Below, piece by piece: positions 45,001-54,284 of a DNA stretch of 64,000 nt (position 1 is its first letter; every line of letters starts with the position of its first letter). Source of the stretch: Desulfobulbus oligotrophicus (lineage in GTDB: Bacteria > Desulfobacterota > Desulfobulbia > Desulfobulbales > Desulfobulbaceae); assembly GCF_016446285.1 (NCBI RefSeq), contig NZ_CP054140.1:62001-126000 (forward strand). Direction: 5' to 3'. A program made the translations under genes and the position numbers. Below the pieces are notes generated by a model. The model saw only the letters and a list, made by a program, of their open reading frames with translations. It had not been told where the DNA came from and did not search any database.

Positions 45001-45606
45001 TACGGCGGTGTTGATCATGTCTTGGCCACAGGCAAAAATGTCAACATCCTGGTTCTGGATACCGAGGTCTACTCCAACACAGGTGGTCAGATGTCAAAAT
45101 CAACACCACGTGCGGCTGTAGCCCAGTTTGCTGCCGGCGGCAAGAACATGCCCAAGAAAAACATGGGGTTGATCTTCTCCACCTTCGGCACCGTGTACGT
45201 GGCCAGAATCGCCATCGGCGCTAATCCTCAGCAGGCCATTAAGGCTATCCAGGAAGCTGAGGCCTTCAACGGACCATCTCTCATCATTGCCTACTCACAC
45301 TGCATCAATCATGGTATTAATATGGCCATGGGTCTGGAGCAGCAGAAGAAGGCTGTTGAGTGCGGCCACTGGTCATTGTTCCGCTACAACCCGGAGCTCG
45401 AGGCTGAAGGCAAAAACCCGATGATCATCGATTCCAAGGAACCGACCATCAGCTTTGCCGACTACGCCCTGAACGAAAACCGCTACCGGATGCTGAAGCT
45501 GTCTAATCCGGCCATGGCGGATGAGTTGATGGAGCAGTCGCAAAAAGACGTTGATAAGGCATGGAAGCTCCTGAAGGGCTGGGCCAAGGCACTTGAGAGC
45601 GAATAA
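42031..45606 (+). CDS. Pyruvate:ferredoxin (flavodoxin) oxidoreductase, single chain
   Basis: 1191 residues. Oxidises pyruvate to acetyl-CoA and CO2 with reduction of ferredoxin; central in anaerobic carbon flow. Domains in order: PYR thiamine domain (YPITPSSPMAAEADA), core domains to 410, gamma/EKR domain, a two-cluster ferredoxin domain (CIQCGRCSLVCPHACIRMK near 691 and CCGCTLCVTVCP near 750), then the thiamine-diphosphate domain with CAGCGETPYIKL, GDGWAYDIGYGG and TEVYSNTGGQMSKS. A full-length, one-gene enzyme (the NifJ/PFOR type) rather than a split porABCD. Very strong terminator follows. Expression is likely high; codon use is the cleanest in the window. Confidence 0.97.
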   Translation: MSRKMVTIDGNQACTHVAYATSEVITIYPITPSSPMAAEADAKANAKQENIWGSIPVISQMQSEAGVAGSIHGSLGAGALCTTFTASQGLLLLIPNMYKIAGELLPTVFHVTARSIACQGLSIFGDHGDVMAVRQTGWALLASQDVQEAQDMALIATASTLQSSIPFLHFFDGFRTSHEVMKIEQLTNDDMTAMIDEDLIIKHRERALTPDNPTIGGTAQNPDVYFIGRETVNKFYDAVPGIVQANMDKFAALTGRQYHLFDYIGAPDATDVIVVMGSGALTVASTVEHLVAEGSRVGLVIVRLYRPFDPKAMVNALPSTVERITVLDRTKEPGANGDPLYLDVRAAVSEAAEANPTMFVPLILNGRYGLGSAEFTPAMVKAVFDNMASFAPKKKFCVGPNDDITFTSLTYDKSYNIEGKDVFRALFYGLGSDGTVGANKNTIKIIGEETDNSAQGYFVYDSKKSGSMTVSHLRFGKNQIVAPYLINKANFVACHNPAFLDTYDMLANLDSGGTFLLTTNFSKDEIWDHLPANVQRQLIEKKIKFYIIDAVKLAMALGLGARINMIMQTAFFVISDIISKDEAITSIKNAIKKTYGIKGDKVVNMNYSAVDGAIENIVEVKVPKKISGHEMPPTVPEEAPEFVKTVTAKMMAGHGEDIPVSQFPNDGRWPTATTQWEKRNIAVQVSCWDPESCIQCGRCSLVCPHACIRMKVATPEALAAAGADASFKTVDAIGKEFKDMKFTIQVSTQDCCGCTLCVTVCPGRKKDAEGKRTEIRALHMAMNSEEVKQESQKNWKTFLALPEVDESLINIGTIKGSQFKRPLFEFSGACAGCGETPYIKLVTQLIGDRMLASNATGCSSIYSGNLPTTPYCTRADGRGPAWSNSLFEDNAEHGLGMRQAVDKLASQATELLEEAVKQGMVDKKLADALVSAPQKTQAEIEAQRARVAELKAALDGKKDVIAKRLYHVADYLVQKSVWIIGGDGWAYDIGYGGVDHVLATGKNVNILVLDTEVYSNTGGQMSKSTPRAAVAQFAAGGKNMPKKNMGLIFSTFGTVYVARIAIGANPQQAIKAIQEAEAFNGPSLIIAYSHCINHGINMAMGLEQQKKAVECGHWSLFRYNPELEAEGKNPMIIDSKEPTISFADYALNENRYRMLKLSNPAMADELMEQSQKDVDKAWKLLKGWAKALESE

Positions 45607-45640
45607 ACAGACTGTCTTCGGACATTTACCCTGAAAAAAG

Positions 45641-45674
45641 AAGCCCTGCCGGAAACCCGGCAGGGCTTTTCTTA
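45641..45674 (+). terminator. Terminator of the pyruvate:ferredoxin oxidoreductase gene
   Basis: 12-bp perfect stem AAGCCCTGCCGG / CCGGCAGGGCTT with a 4-base loop and TTTTCTT tail, 34 bases after the stop codon. Confidence 0.92.
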
Positions 45675-45696
45675 TCTTGTCTTCCACAGCTTACAC

Positions 45697-45730
45697 TTAA
45701 AAAAAAGAGAGGCTGAAGTCAGCCTCTCTT
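45697..45730 (-). terminator. Terminator of the YkgJ-type gene (minus strand)
   Basis: Stem AAGAGAGGCTGA (45705-45716) / TCAGCCTCTCTT (45719-45730) with a run of A on its left side, which is a T-run when read on the minus strand. It faces the previous terminator, closing both convergent genes. Confidence 0.88.
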
Positions 45731-45762
45731 GACACACGACAAATGGGATCGTCAGCAACGTA

Positions 45763-46716
45763 TCATGATCTGTTTTCTTCTGCTTCCCTCTCCTTAAGCA
45801 TTCGGTCGCGCTCAGCTTTAAGCTCTTCGTACTCCCGCTCTGCCTCAAGCAACGCTTCGTCCTGTCGTTTTTTGATCTCCTCAACCTTGGCTTCAATCTT
45901 CTCTTTTCTGATATTCATTCCAGGCGCACCAAACAGGGTGTTGGCCAGATATTTGAATGAAAACAGCATAAGCTCAACATCGTCCTCCTTGATCTTAGCC
46001 AGGGTATCGCTCTCTACTTCATAGGTATCAAGGAAAGAACTTTCAAAAATAAACGTACGAAACGTGTCAAGATCCGTGGAGGCCATGAAAAACATCCGTT
46101 TCGCTGCTTCACTCAAGGTTGCCTGCAAGCCAAAAGACTTACGGCGCATGACCAGCCGCAACCATTCCCTGTTCATCTCATCGCGCACATCAACACCCTG
46201 ATCAGCACGCCACTCACCAATGGTCCATTGTTTAGGTTCTTCATGGCCTTTGCAGTGGGGTTCTTTCACAAGAAAGAAGAATTTTTCCTCAAGCGCATCA
46301 TCGGTCCCGCCTTCATGAAAATCAGCCATGCCAACCGGATAATACCTGCAGGCAGAGGGTCGATCGGAATAAACGGTACACCCTTCAGGCGTCACAAAAG
46401 GACAGCCGTTTTTCTCCCCGACCAACTTAATCTGTACACCGGGCATATCCGTTTTCTCCAGGTAGGTCGGTTCTGTGTACACGGAGATAAATTCATGGGC
46501 CGTCAGGCCCAAACGCTTGCGGAGCACCAGGATGTCGTACGGTGTGAGGATAATTTTAATGTTATGGCAACAGGCGGTGAAACAGCTGACTCCAGGATGA
46601 CACTCAAACTGCAGAGACGAATCAAGGGTAAGTTTTTCAGGAAGAATATTCGTTGGGTTCTTGTCTGTACACTTGATAAAATCTGAATCGTTATCAATGT
46701 ATTTGTTAATCGCCAT
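45763..46716 (-). CDS. YkgJ-family cysteine-cluster protein
   Basis: 317 residues. The Fe-S or zinc cluster motif is CHPGVSCFTACC near 41-52, followed by TPYDILVLRKRLGL, and a second set: CPFVTPEGCTVYSDRPSACR. This family binds a zinc or iron-sulfur centre; function unknown, though some members act near flagellar or metal handling genes. The last 80 residues are a coiled coil (KIEAKVEEIKKRQDEALLEAEREYEE). ATG 46716 has GAGG 6 bases upstream; longer starts are in AT-rich, non-coding sequence. Confidence 0.88.
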   Translation of the reverse strand: MAINKYIDNDSDFIKCTDKNPTNILPEKLTLDSSLQFECHPGVSCFTACCHNIKIILTPYDILVLRKRLGLTAHEFISVYTEPTYLEKTDMPGVQIKLVGEKNGCPFVTPEGCTVYSDRPSACRYYPVGMADFHEGGTDDALEEKFFFLVKEPHCKGHEEPKQWTIGEWRADQGVDVRDEMNREWLRLVMRRKSFGLQATLSEAAKRMFFMASTDLDTFRTFIFESSFLDTYEVESDTLAKIKEDDVELMLFSFKYLANTLFGAPGMNIRKEKIEAKVEEIKKRQDEALLEAEREYEELKAERDRMLKEREAEENRS

Positions 46717-47003
46717 GGAAAACCTCATGCGGTGTTGAAAAAAAAACCGTACCTCCCTAAAACTGAGGCAAGAAGGCGATACTTTACCATGCACTCTGCC
46801 ACTGTCAAACCTTAAGACAAAACGAGATGATTTATCATTTAATCTCAACAGCAGCAGAAGACGACTTTATCACCGTTCATATGTAAAAACATCTGTGCTC
46901 AACATGGGGAAATGAGGAGGGAAGGCATAAATTTTGTATCTTTTCCCCAGTAAACCGGCTAAGTATAAAGACCGATTTTCACCTTAACTGTAAAGAGAAT
47001 TCC

Positions 47004-47201
47004 ATGAGAAAGCTTTTTTCCAATCCGATTGACTTGAGCAAAGTCAATACCCTCATCTACCACCTGCCGGACGGCCCTATCTTTTCCCTGGAAATGAACG
47101 GGGTGGATGACTTTATCGATCTCGATATGGGACTGGGCGATATCTGTGATACCTCGGATATCGATGGGGTCATCCACTTTTTCCCCCGTGGAAATGCCTG
47201 A
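47004..47201 (+). CDS. Small acidic protein, unknown
   Basis: 65 residues (MRKLFSNPIDLSKVNTLIYH...), hydrophobic and acidic mixture, ends ten bases before the PHP gene. GAGAA precedes ATG 47004. It is coding-like (D/G-rich beta-type peptide), and no family is recognised. The antisense frame 46959-47486 is longer but less convincing. Confidence 0.55.
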   Translation: MRKLFSNPIDLSKVNTLIYHLPDGPIFSLEMNGVDDFIDLDMGLGDICDTSDIDGVIHFFPRGNA

Positions 47202-47210
47202 TGCCCACTC

Positions 47211-48029
47211 ATGTCCCCTACACTCAATCATTCTGAATCGCCACTGATCAACATCCATGAAGACGGTCATGTCCACACCCGTCTGTGCAATCATGCCACC
47301 GGTGAAATGGAGGAGTATGTCGAACAAGCCGTGCAAAAAGGCTTGGCACGTATTGTTTTTCTCGAACATCTGGAAACCGGAATTGATTATTATCCGCCAA
47401 GCTGGCTGGGTGACGAAGAGTTTACCTACTACTTCCAAGAAGGAGCACGACTGCAAGAACGCTTTGCCGGACTCATTGAGATTCAACTCGGCGTGGAGTT
47501 GGGATTCAACCCGGAGGCAACAGCCGTCATCTTAGAAAAACTCACGCAATACCCCTTTGCCCGAGTCGGCATTTCCTGCCACTTCTACCGGTACAAGAAC
47601 ATCCATTTAAATCTGCTCAGCAGGCGTCGGCAAAGTCTGGATCAGCTGGCTGCCATCGGCACTGACAAGGTGATCTCCACTTACCTGCACACGTTGATCG
47701 AGGCCGTCTGTTCAGTCCCCTGTAACGTACTCTGTCATCTGGATGCTGTTCTGCGCCACCTGCCCGGTGTTCGTTTTACCGATGAGCATGTGGAACTGAT
47801 TTACCAATTGCTCGATGCCATGCACGAACATGCTGTTGCTCTGGAAATCAACACCTCCGGCTTCGATTACCGGGGAAAAGCCTTCCCTGTTCCCTGGATC
47901 ATTGCCGCCGCATTACAGCGTGGCATCAGTCTGCGCGCCGGTTCCGACGCGCATCGTCCCTCTGAAGTCGGTCGCCATTTTGATCGGCTTCCGGATCTCC
48001 TTAACACCGCACAGCACAGCCAATCCTGA
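47211..48029 (+). CDS. PHP-domain phosphoesterase (histidinol-phosphatase type)
   Basis: 272 residues with the PHP metal set: HEDGHVHTRLCNHA at the N-terminus, FLEHLETG, the GVELGFN strand, ISCHFYRYK, LCHLDAVLR and the final RAGSDAHRPSEVG. HisK-type enzymes remove phosphate from histidinol phosphate in histidine synthesis, but other substrates occur in this family. Follows the 65-residue gene by 9 bases, with a start ATG 47211. Confidence 0.88.
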   Translation: MSPTLNHSESPLINIHEDGHVHTRLCNHATGEMEEYVEQAVQKGLARIVFLEHLETGIDYYPPSWLGDEEFTYYFQEGARLQERFAGLIEIQLGVELGFNPEATAVILEKLTQYPFARVGISCHFYRYKNIHLNLLSRRRQSLDQLAAIGTDKVISTYLHTLIEAVCSVPCNVLCHLDAVLRHLPGVRFTDEHVELIYQLLDAMHEHAVALEINTSGFDYRGKAFPVPWIIAAALQRGISLRAGSDAHRPSEVGRHFDRLPDLLNTAQHSQS

Positions 48030-48317
48030 TATTCCTGTCAACAGGAACTCGATAATCCGTTCAGGACCTTCGTCGTATGGAAGCTGTTTAAACAGGCAGA
48101 AAGTCTAAAGAACAACCCACAAACCGTACAGCAGAAAGGCAGGATACTTTTCACGGGAAGCCGACAACAACAAGCCTGTTCTTTTGCCGATTGTGACAGC
48201 ATGGTAGGCAACAGGCCGTGCTACCGGCGACTCTCCCGGCCAAAGCTTGATTGCTGTTGCGTACCATAGAAAGACAGCACGTGTAGGTACCCTGCCCTGT
48301 TGTTTTTGTTTACTCCC

Positions 48318-50048
48318 TTATTTACCATCCATCCAATCCGGCTTTAACCGGCTGATGAGGTTTGTGCCGCCACAGAGCACCATGGTTGTATACGAACCAA
48401 TGTGATCAAGGAAGAGCTGTACTTCATAAGAACGGGTACCGGCATTGCAAAAAATGACGTAGGTTTTGTCTGTCGGCAATTCCTGGTAGCGTTGCCGAAC
48501 CTGCCCATACTCCAATCCAACCCAACGATGTGCACCAAATTTTTCAATACAGGGTGCTGCCTCCAGAGGATGCCGCACATCAAGCACCATCCAGTCAGGC
48601 TCAATGCTCTCATCATCCAGCCACGCCAGAAAACGGGTATGATCCACCCGGTGTAACCGGTTTTCACACATGTTTTCAGCCATGTAGGCAGCTGCATTAA
48701 TCGAATCGATCGCCGAAGAAAATGGTGGCGCATAGGCCATCTCCAGTAAACCGAAATCTTCAATGGTCCCTTCCTGGCTGATCAGGGCAGCAGCAGCATC
48801 CACCCGAGCTGAGACCGAATCGTTCATCATGCCGAAGGCCTGCAGACCAAGTACCCGCCGTGAGCGCCGGTCAAAAACCAACTGCAGAATCACCACCGCC
48901 TGACCCGGAAAAAAATGGGCCCGATCAGGAGGAGAGGTCAGCGCATAATCAGCGTCAAAACCTTCTGCCAGAGCGGCTTCCCAGGTCAACCCGGTGGAAC
49001 CGATACACCGTTCAAAAGCCTTCATGATGAACGATCCGCACACACCTTTGAATACCGACGGATACCCGGCCATATTATCGCCGACAACCCGACCTTCACG
49101 GTTGGCAAGGGATCCCAGGGGAGCAAAGGTTTCCCGACCGGTAACCAGGTGATTGACGGCAATGCAGTCGCCGGCAGCATAGATAAAAGGATCAGAGGTC
49201 TGCAACCGCTGATTGACCTTGATCCCACCCCAGGCTGCAACATCCAGCCCTGCATCTCGTGCCAACTCACTGCGTGGCCGGACCCCCACCGCCATGATCA
49301 CCAGATCAGCCTCCAGGGTACGCTGCCCGGTCTTCACCCCGCAGACGCAGCCATGACCATTATCCAGCAGCTTTACCGCAGACTCACTGGTATAGACGGC
49401 CACCTTCTGCTCAACAAGATGGTTTTTCAGCATTTCCGCAAAATGCCGGTCAACCAGTTTGGGCAGCAGTTGTGGTGCCAGTTCCAGCAGAGTCGTTTCA
49501 ACTCCCCAGAGATCGGTCAGGGCTTCAGCCATCTCAATACCGATTGCCCCGCCGCCGATGACCACAGCCCGACTCACCCTGCCTTCAGCAATCCGCTGTT
49601 TGATCTCAATGGCCTTATGCAGATCAGCAATGGCGAACACACCGTCAAGTTTCACACCTGGAATGGGGAGTTCAAAGGGTCTCGCTCCGGTAGCCAGCAT
49701 CAGATAATCATACGACAGTTGTTGTTCCACTTCGGTATCGAGATTGCGCACCGTCACTGTTTTCTTGCCCCGATCAATGGCCAGAGCCCGAGTTCTTGTC
49801 AGTACACGCACACCTTTGGAGTGGAGAAAAAAATCCGTATCACGGACCACATGAAAACTGGTCTCCCGCAGTTCGCTCTCATCGGAAACATCCCCGCTGA
49901 CGTAGTACGGGATACCACAACCGCCATAAGAAATCAGACTGTCCTGATCAATCATGGTGATGTCCCAATCAGGGCGCAACCTCTTCAATCGACACGCCGC
50001 TTTAGGACCGGCAGCAACAGCTCCGACAACAACCACTTTTTTGCTCAT
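48318..50048 (-). CDS. CoA-disulfide/polysulfide reductase-like flavoprotein with rhodanese domain
   Basis: 576 residues. FAD site VVVVGAVAAGPKAACRLKR at the start, then the redox cysteine in SYGGCGIPYYVSG (C42-region) and the NAD site VIGGGAIGIEMAEAL. The C-terminal 100 residues are a rhodanese domain with the loop CNAGTRS. Such CoADR-RHD fusions reduce CoA persulfide or polysulfide in sulfur-reducing bacteria, so a role in sulfur metabolism is likely. Start ATG 50048 (MSKKVVVVG). Convergent with the PHP gene. The 288-base gap to it shows nothing else. Confidence 0.92.
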   Translation of the reverse strand: MSKKVVVVGAVAAGPKAACRLKRLRPDWDITMIDQDSLISYGGCGIPYYVSGDVSDESELRETSFHVVRDTDFFLHSKGVRVLTRTRALAIDRGKKTVTVRNLDTEVEQQLSYDYLMLATGARPFELPIPGVKLDGVFAIADLHKAIEIKQRIAEGRVSRAVVIGGGAIGIEMAEALTDLWGVETTLLELAPQLLPKLVDRHFAEMLKNHLVEQKVAVYTSESAVKLLDNGHGCVCGVKTGQRTLEADLVIMAVGVRPRSELARDAGLDVAAWGGIKVNQRLQTSDPFIYAAGDCIAVNHLVTGRETFAPLGSLANREGRVVGDNMAGYPSVFKGVCGSFIMKAFERCIGSTGLTWEAALAEGFDADYALTSPPDRAHFFPGQAVVILQLVFDRRSRRVLGLQAFGMMNDSVSARVDAAAALISQEGTIEDFGLLEMAYAPPFSSAIDSINAAAYMAENMCENRLHRVDHTRFLAWLDDESIEPDWMVLDVRHPLEAAPCIEKFGAHRWVGLEYGQVRQRYQELPTDKTYVIFCNAGTRSYEVQLFLDHIGSYTTMVLCGGTNLISRLKPDWMDGK

Positions 50049-50153
50049 GCTAAAACCTCCGTTAAAAAATAATTCGTACAACTCTTTAATAAATATGTGT
50101 GTATATGACGAAAAAACAGATCGGTTTATTTTGTTTCTGTTGGATGAACCGTT

Positions 50154-53100
50154 TCACGGTTCGACCGGTTCGTCAGTCTGAGGCAATTTTTTATATCTAT
50201 CCGACCTTCTGCTTTTGATGAGCTGATGAGCCAGCCCTGTAACCAGGGCATGGGCATCAAACTCCGGATTCTGCCTGGCTCCATTGATCACAGCAGTGAC
50301 AAGCCGCCTGTCGTCGGAATCCGAGTCGGTATCCGAACCAATGAGCTGCGCAAGTGCCTGCCCAAGAGGAAACTGCACCGTGTACTGCAACTGTTGGTCA
50401 CTGCTGAGTTCCCCCTGCAGTGCGATCTGCTCATCATCGACTAAAAGATGTACCGGGTCGCATTGTACCCGGCCATTCTTCCCTTCACATCGAATCTCTT
50501 TTTCAACACACGAAAACCATTCCTGAACATATCCGTTCAAACTCAGCACTTCCTGCAAAGGCCCCATAGGGGTAAATTGAAGTCGGTCAACCACAAGAGA
50601 GATGCTGAAAACAGGACTCTGCCAGCCCCTTGCACTGATCGGCACTGAAAAATGGTTGATAGACAGATCCATTGTTCCGCGTACTTGAGCAAAGACCCCG
50701 AAAAGAGGGTGCAACCTGCCGAGGACCCCATCGAGCAGGGGTGGTTGAGGCGATACACCGGCCAGACAGGGTGCCCTGGCTGGTAAAGACAGAACCGGTT
50801 TTGCAGCTGCAACATCCCATAACGGTGCCAGGGAGACCTTACCGCCATCCAGCTCGCCGTCGATCCGCAGCCGCAGTTGGTTGCGATGAAAATCAAGGGG
50901 CAGATAAACGGCACCAAGATCCATGTCCCTGAAACGTAAACTGTCCATGGGTAATTCAGCTGTAACCGTGATGTCCCCTTGCTGAACAGGTGTCGTCAGG
51001 GGCATTGAGAGCTGAAATGTACCGGGCCGGTTGCCGCTCCATGCAATCCCCCGCCCGATATACGGCTGCAGCAACGGTTGCAGCTGAACATATTGCGGAG
51101 TAAACTGACCTTGCATGCTCAGATTCGGCTGCTCTTTGCGCATGATCCGACCGACTCCGGCAAGGTGGACCAGCTTGCTCCGCAGATTGAAATCAGTCAT
51201 CCTCAGCTCAGAGGGCTGGTCGGCTGTCTCCTGTAATCGGAAGCCACAGGTCACAAGCGGATCGGAAACCATCACCCGTTTACCACGGGTAACCGCCAGG
51301 GAGGCAACTTCAAAAAACATGGTCTGCTCACGTTTTTGACCATAGCCTCCCTGTAAGCTCCAGTTGCCTCGCAGCTTCCCCTTAAGGTTGAAATCAGCCG
51401 GCAGGATCTTTGCCGCTTTGAGCATATCGCCCGCAAAAGCGCCCTCGCCCTCACCCTGTGCCATCAACCAGTATCCCACGTTCATCTGCTGCCGGTCGTT
51501 GAGTGCTCCGCTCAGCTCAATGGCCGCCCGCTCAGAACTCCAGATCAGGCGACGAATGTCAACACTGCGCTGATCAATATTGAACTGCAGCAGCGGGCTG
51601 GCCTTATCAGCAAAATCCGGCCAATCTTCAACAACCAGCAACCTCTGTAAGCTGACCTGTTGCGCAACCTCTTTGGTTGTTCTACCGCCCAGGCCAAACG
51701 TGACGCGCGGTTCCCGGATTATAAACTCCTCACCGGACACCGTTAAATCAGCAATCTCGCCCTGCAGATTCTGTACAGCAACAACATCTCCACACCATGT
51801 CCCGGCTGCCTCGAACCGGACAGCTCCCTGGAGTGCCGACACATGGTTTCCCCAAACAGAACCTTGAGCAAGACCATGGAGGCGCCCCATGTCAAGCCAG
51901 CCCTGCATGGAAAAATTATCATCGCTGTGCCCTGCACACTGCTGCACATCACGGGCATGGAAAGACAGGGTTCCCGGCCAGGCGGTTGCCTCCAGAGACA
52001 GGCCATGCACTGTATGCAGATCAAGCCGGGATCGTTCTGTTGTCACAGCCGCGGTAATGACCAGAGGATGCGCCGGTATGAGTACCTGATTATCTTTTAA
52101 GAGGCTGAAATTGTTGATTGTGAGTCTGCTGTCCACATGGCGTTTGTCGCTGCCGTCATCTCGGCTGGTAGCGGCAATTTTTATCTGTCCCCTGGCCTGA
52201 AAATCCATTAAAAACAGTCTGCTGAGCTCCCGCGACATCCGTTCGAGGTCTCCCTCACCGCTCAGCACCAAACCTTTGTCACTACTGTCTCCGTGCAGTT
52301 CAAAAAACGGCATACGTAAACGAAGATTGCGCACTCCGCTCTGTTCGCCATGAACAGCTTCAAGCTCAAAATGCAGCGGCATGGTCCAGGAATAGGCCTG
52401 TTGGTCATGGACAAAGCGCAGGTGATCGGTTCGGCAGTCAGCCTGAATGGCCAAGGCGGTTGACCGGCCCTTTATGGTTAATGAAAAGTCCGTCACCCCC
52501 TCATCAATAACAGTACGTTCATGGATCCGTAACAGATGCGGCAGTTCGGTGGCCAATGCCGGTATTTTGACCTGCCCCCGGCTCTGAAACGATACGATGT
52601 CGTCATCATAGGTGCCAGTGGCATGCAGATTGACGGGGTCGGAGCGCAGGGTTAATTCGGCAAGTCGCCAGCCCTCAGCCGGCCGACGGCTTCCTTTGAA
52701 ATCAAGGGAGAGTTCGTTCAACCGCGGTTGATCTTTACCAAGCACGCCACCGGTAAGGTACAGGTCATGGAGGGTGGTCTCTCCCCGAACTTCGGCCTCC
52801 GTGAGCCCAATGGCATTGATGCGAAAAGACGCGTCCAGGCGGCCGCTGCCCTGTGGTACGGTGCTCCACGAGGCTGCTGCCAGCGTCAAAAAATCATCAA
52901 TCACAAGATTTCTGATTCTGAGCTCAGTGTTGGAAATCAATGCATCCCAGCTCTCGTCGGCACTCCTGGGAAGGTGGAATGTCCCTGATCCGAAGAGGTG
53001 ACCGTCTGCATGGGGAGAGGTAAAGGCCAGTTCATAAGAAACAGAACCCTGCACCAAGCTGCCGGTACAGTCTATCTGTCGGGCCAGCAGTTGAGGCGGC

Positions 53101-53591
53101 TTATCGCCATGCTGCAGAAAAGCCTGCCCGTTCCGGACCCGGAGGCGCAGGCCGAACTGTTGCCATCTGGGCGAATCTGCTGCTATTGCCTCTGAAGGTG
53201 GTGGGTCTTCTGCTGCGATACCGGCCGCGGGGACATCCTGAGGATGTTCTGCCTGAGGTGGATAAAACGTGCACACAGGTTGATCAACAGTAACTTCACC
53301 CAGGTAGGTTGGGGCGACAAGCAGAGCGAGCAACCCCTTGTCAACCGTGAGGTGAGGCACTGTTACCTCTACTTTTTGAACAGGATCAACATAACGGACC
53401 TGTTCGCAACGAAGCCCTTCCAACCAGCCTGCTGAGCAGGTGGCGATCTCGAGTTTTCCGGGAATGTGTTGTGTAAGATAGTGTTGCAGCAGGGCAAAAG
53501 CAGGTGCTGACGTAAGCAAGGCCGGAAGAAAGACAAGCACTGCAACTGTCAATCCTGCAGCGATGATCATGGCACGCCATTTTCTGCTCAC
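50154..53591 (-). CDS. AsmA/TamB/YdbH-like large envelope protein
   Basis: About 1145 residues. One N-terminal membrane helix (MIIAAGLTVAVLVFLPALL), the rest a long, repetitive beta-rich chain that would project into the periplasm; C-terminal LSINHFSVPISARG region resembles the YdbH/AsmA family that forms lipid-transport bridges between the two membranes. GTG 53591 (MSRKWRAM) is preferred because AGGA lies just upstream; ATG 53669 or ATG 53570 are alternatives. Single-gene unit. Exact lipid substrate unknown. Confidence 0.82.
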   Translation of the reverse strand: MSRKWRAMIIAAGLTVAVLVFLPALLTSAPAFALLQHYLTQHIPGKLEIATCSAGWLEGLRCEQVRYVDPVQKVEVTVPHLTVDKGLLALLVAPTYLGEVTVDQPVCTFYPPQAEHPQDVPAAGIAAEDPPPSEAIAADSPRWQQFGLRLRVRNGQAFLQHGDKPPQLLARQIDCTGSLVQGSVSYELAFTSPHADGHLFGSGTFHLPRSADESWDALISNTELRIRNLVIDDFLTLAAASWSTVPQGSGRLDASFRINAIGLTEAEVRGETTLHDLYLTGGVLGKDQPRLNELSLDFKGSRRPAEGWRLAELTLRSDPVNLHATGTYDDDIVSFQSRGQVKIPALATELPHLLRIHERTVIDEGVTDFSLTIKGRSTALAIQADCRTDHLRFVHDQQAYSWTMPLHFELEAVHGEQSGVRNLRLRMPFFELHGDSSDKGLVLSGEGDLERMSRELSRLFLMDFQARGQIKIAATSRDDGSDKRHVDSRLTINNFSLLKDNQVLIPAHPLVITAAVTTERSRLDLHTVHGLSLEATAWPGTLSFHARDVQQCAGHSDDNFSMQGWLDMGRLHGLAQGSVWGNHVSALQGAVRFEAAGTWCGDVVAVQNLQGEIADLTVSGEEFIIREPRVTFGLGGRTTKEVAQQVSLQRLLVVEDWPDFADKASPLLQFNIDQRSVDIRRLIWSSERAAIELSGALNDRQQMNVGYWLMAQGEGEGAFAGDMLKAAKILPADFNLKGKLRGNWSLQGGYGQKREQTMFFEVASLAVTRGKRVMVSDPLVTCGFRLQETADQPSELRMTDFNLRSKLVHLAGVGRIMRKEQPNLSMQGQFTPQYVQLQPLLQPYIGRGIAWSGNRPGTFQLSMPLTTPVQQGDITVTAELPMDSLRFRDMDLGAVYLPLDFHRNQLRLRIDGELDGGKVSLAPLWDVAAAKPVLSLPARAPCLAGVSPQPPLLDGVLGRLHPLFGVFAQVRGTMDLSINHFSVPISARGWQSPVFSISLVVDRLQFTPMGPLQEVLSLNGYVQEWFSCVEKEIRCEGKNGRVQCDPVHLLVDDEQIALQGELSSDQQLQYTVQFPLGQALAQLIGSDTDSDSDDRRLVTAVINGARQNPEFDAHALVTGLAHQLIKSRRSDRYKKLPQTDEPVEP

Positions 53592-53855
53592 AATTTTCCT
53601 GTTCCCCCACAGGTCGAAATGCACTGACAACTGCCGGATGCAGCCCCTGTACCTTGCCGCGATTACCACGGGTTGTCAACCTTGGAGTACGTAACGGCTG
53701 ACGGTTGTTCAGCAGGTAAAGGTCTGTAAAAAGACGGAAGATATTAACAACGAATCGGTCACCGATACGCTGAGCAGTCCGGGACGCTTCCGCTGCATCA
53801 GTCACAAGAATATCACGATTGCCGCAATAACCGAGAACAGTACAAAAGGAAAACA

Positions 53856-54239
53856 ATGATCTGGAAAAAAAGACCAACGCTTGAGGAACTTCAGCAGGCC
53901 TGTCATCAAACCCTGGTGGAACGGCTGGGGATAGAGTTTACCGAGGTGGGTGAAGACTATATAGAAGCCCGCATGCCAGTGGACGAACGAACCATGCAGC
54001 CCATGGGCTTACTTCACGGCGGTGCCTCGGCGGCCATGGCCGAAACCCTGGGAGGTGCCGGTGCTTATCTCTGTGTTGAAGAGGGCATGGTCTGCGTCGG
54101 TCTGGAGATCAATGCCAACCACGTCCGCCCTGCAGGCCCGGGCTGGGTGTTCGGTCGTACCATCGCACTGCGCATATTCTTGATGACATGGGTGCAGATC
54201 ATTGTCGTTTCGATCTTGGCATGTCCGAGAAACTCCTGA
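53856..54239 (+). pseudogene. PaaI-type hotdog thioesterase, 3' end replaced
   Basis: Starts as a normal hotdog thioesterase: RMPVDERTMQPMGLLHGGASAAMAETLGGAG with the HGG and E motifs, then GLEINANHVRPAGPGWVFGRT. After about 54168 the sequence no longer matches the family (normal end ...HLGRRTQVWQIEIF...) and instead is the antisense of an integrase gene, so the last 30 residues are lost. It probably makes an unstable or inactive product. The breakpoint marks the left end of the integron insert. Confidence 0.8.
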
Positions 54240-54244
54240 GTCAG
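54167..54244 (-). pseudogene. Integron integrase fragment (C-terminal box), inverted
   Basis: Read on the minus strand it encodes LTQEFLGHAKIETTMICTHV plus IKNMRS, the tyrosine-recombinase box II of integron integrases (ELLGHKDVKTTMIYTHVL), with Tyr replaced by Cys (TMICTH). It faces opposite to the upstream half of the same gene at 54285-54476. Too short to function. Confidence 0.75.
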
Positions 54245-54284
54245 GTGTTTGTGATTGACGGGCAACTTAACTGGAGGGTATAGG

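Noticed and set aside
48915-50072. 385-codon plus-strand frame opposite the CoA-disulfide reductase
   Set aside because: Antisense shadow; the minus-strand flavoprotein has all its motifs.
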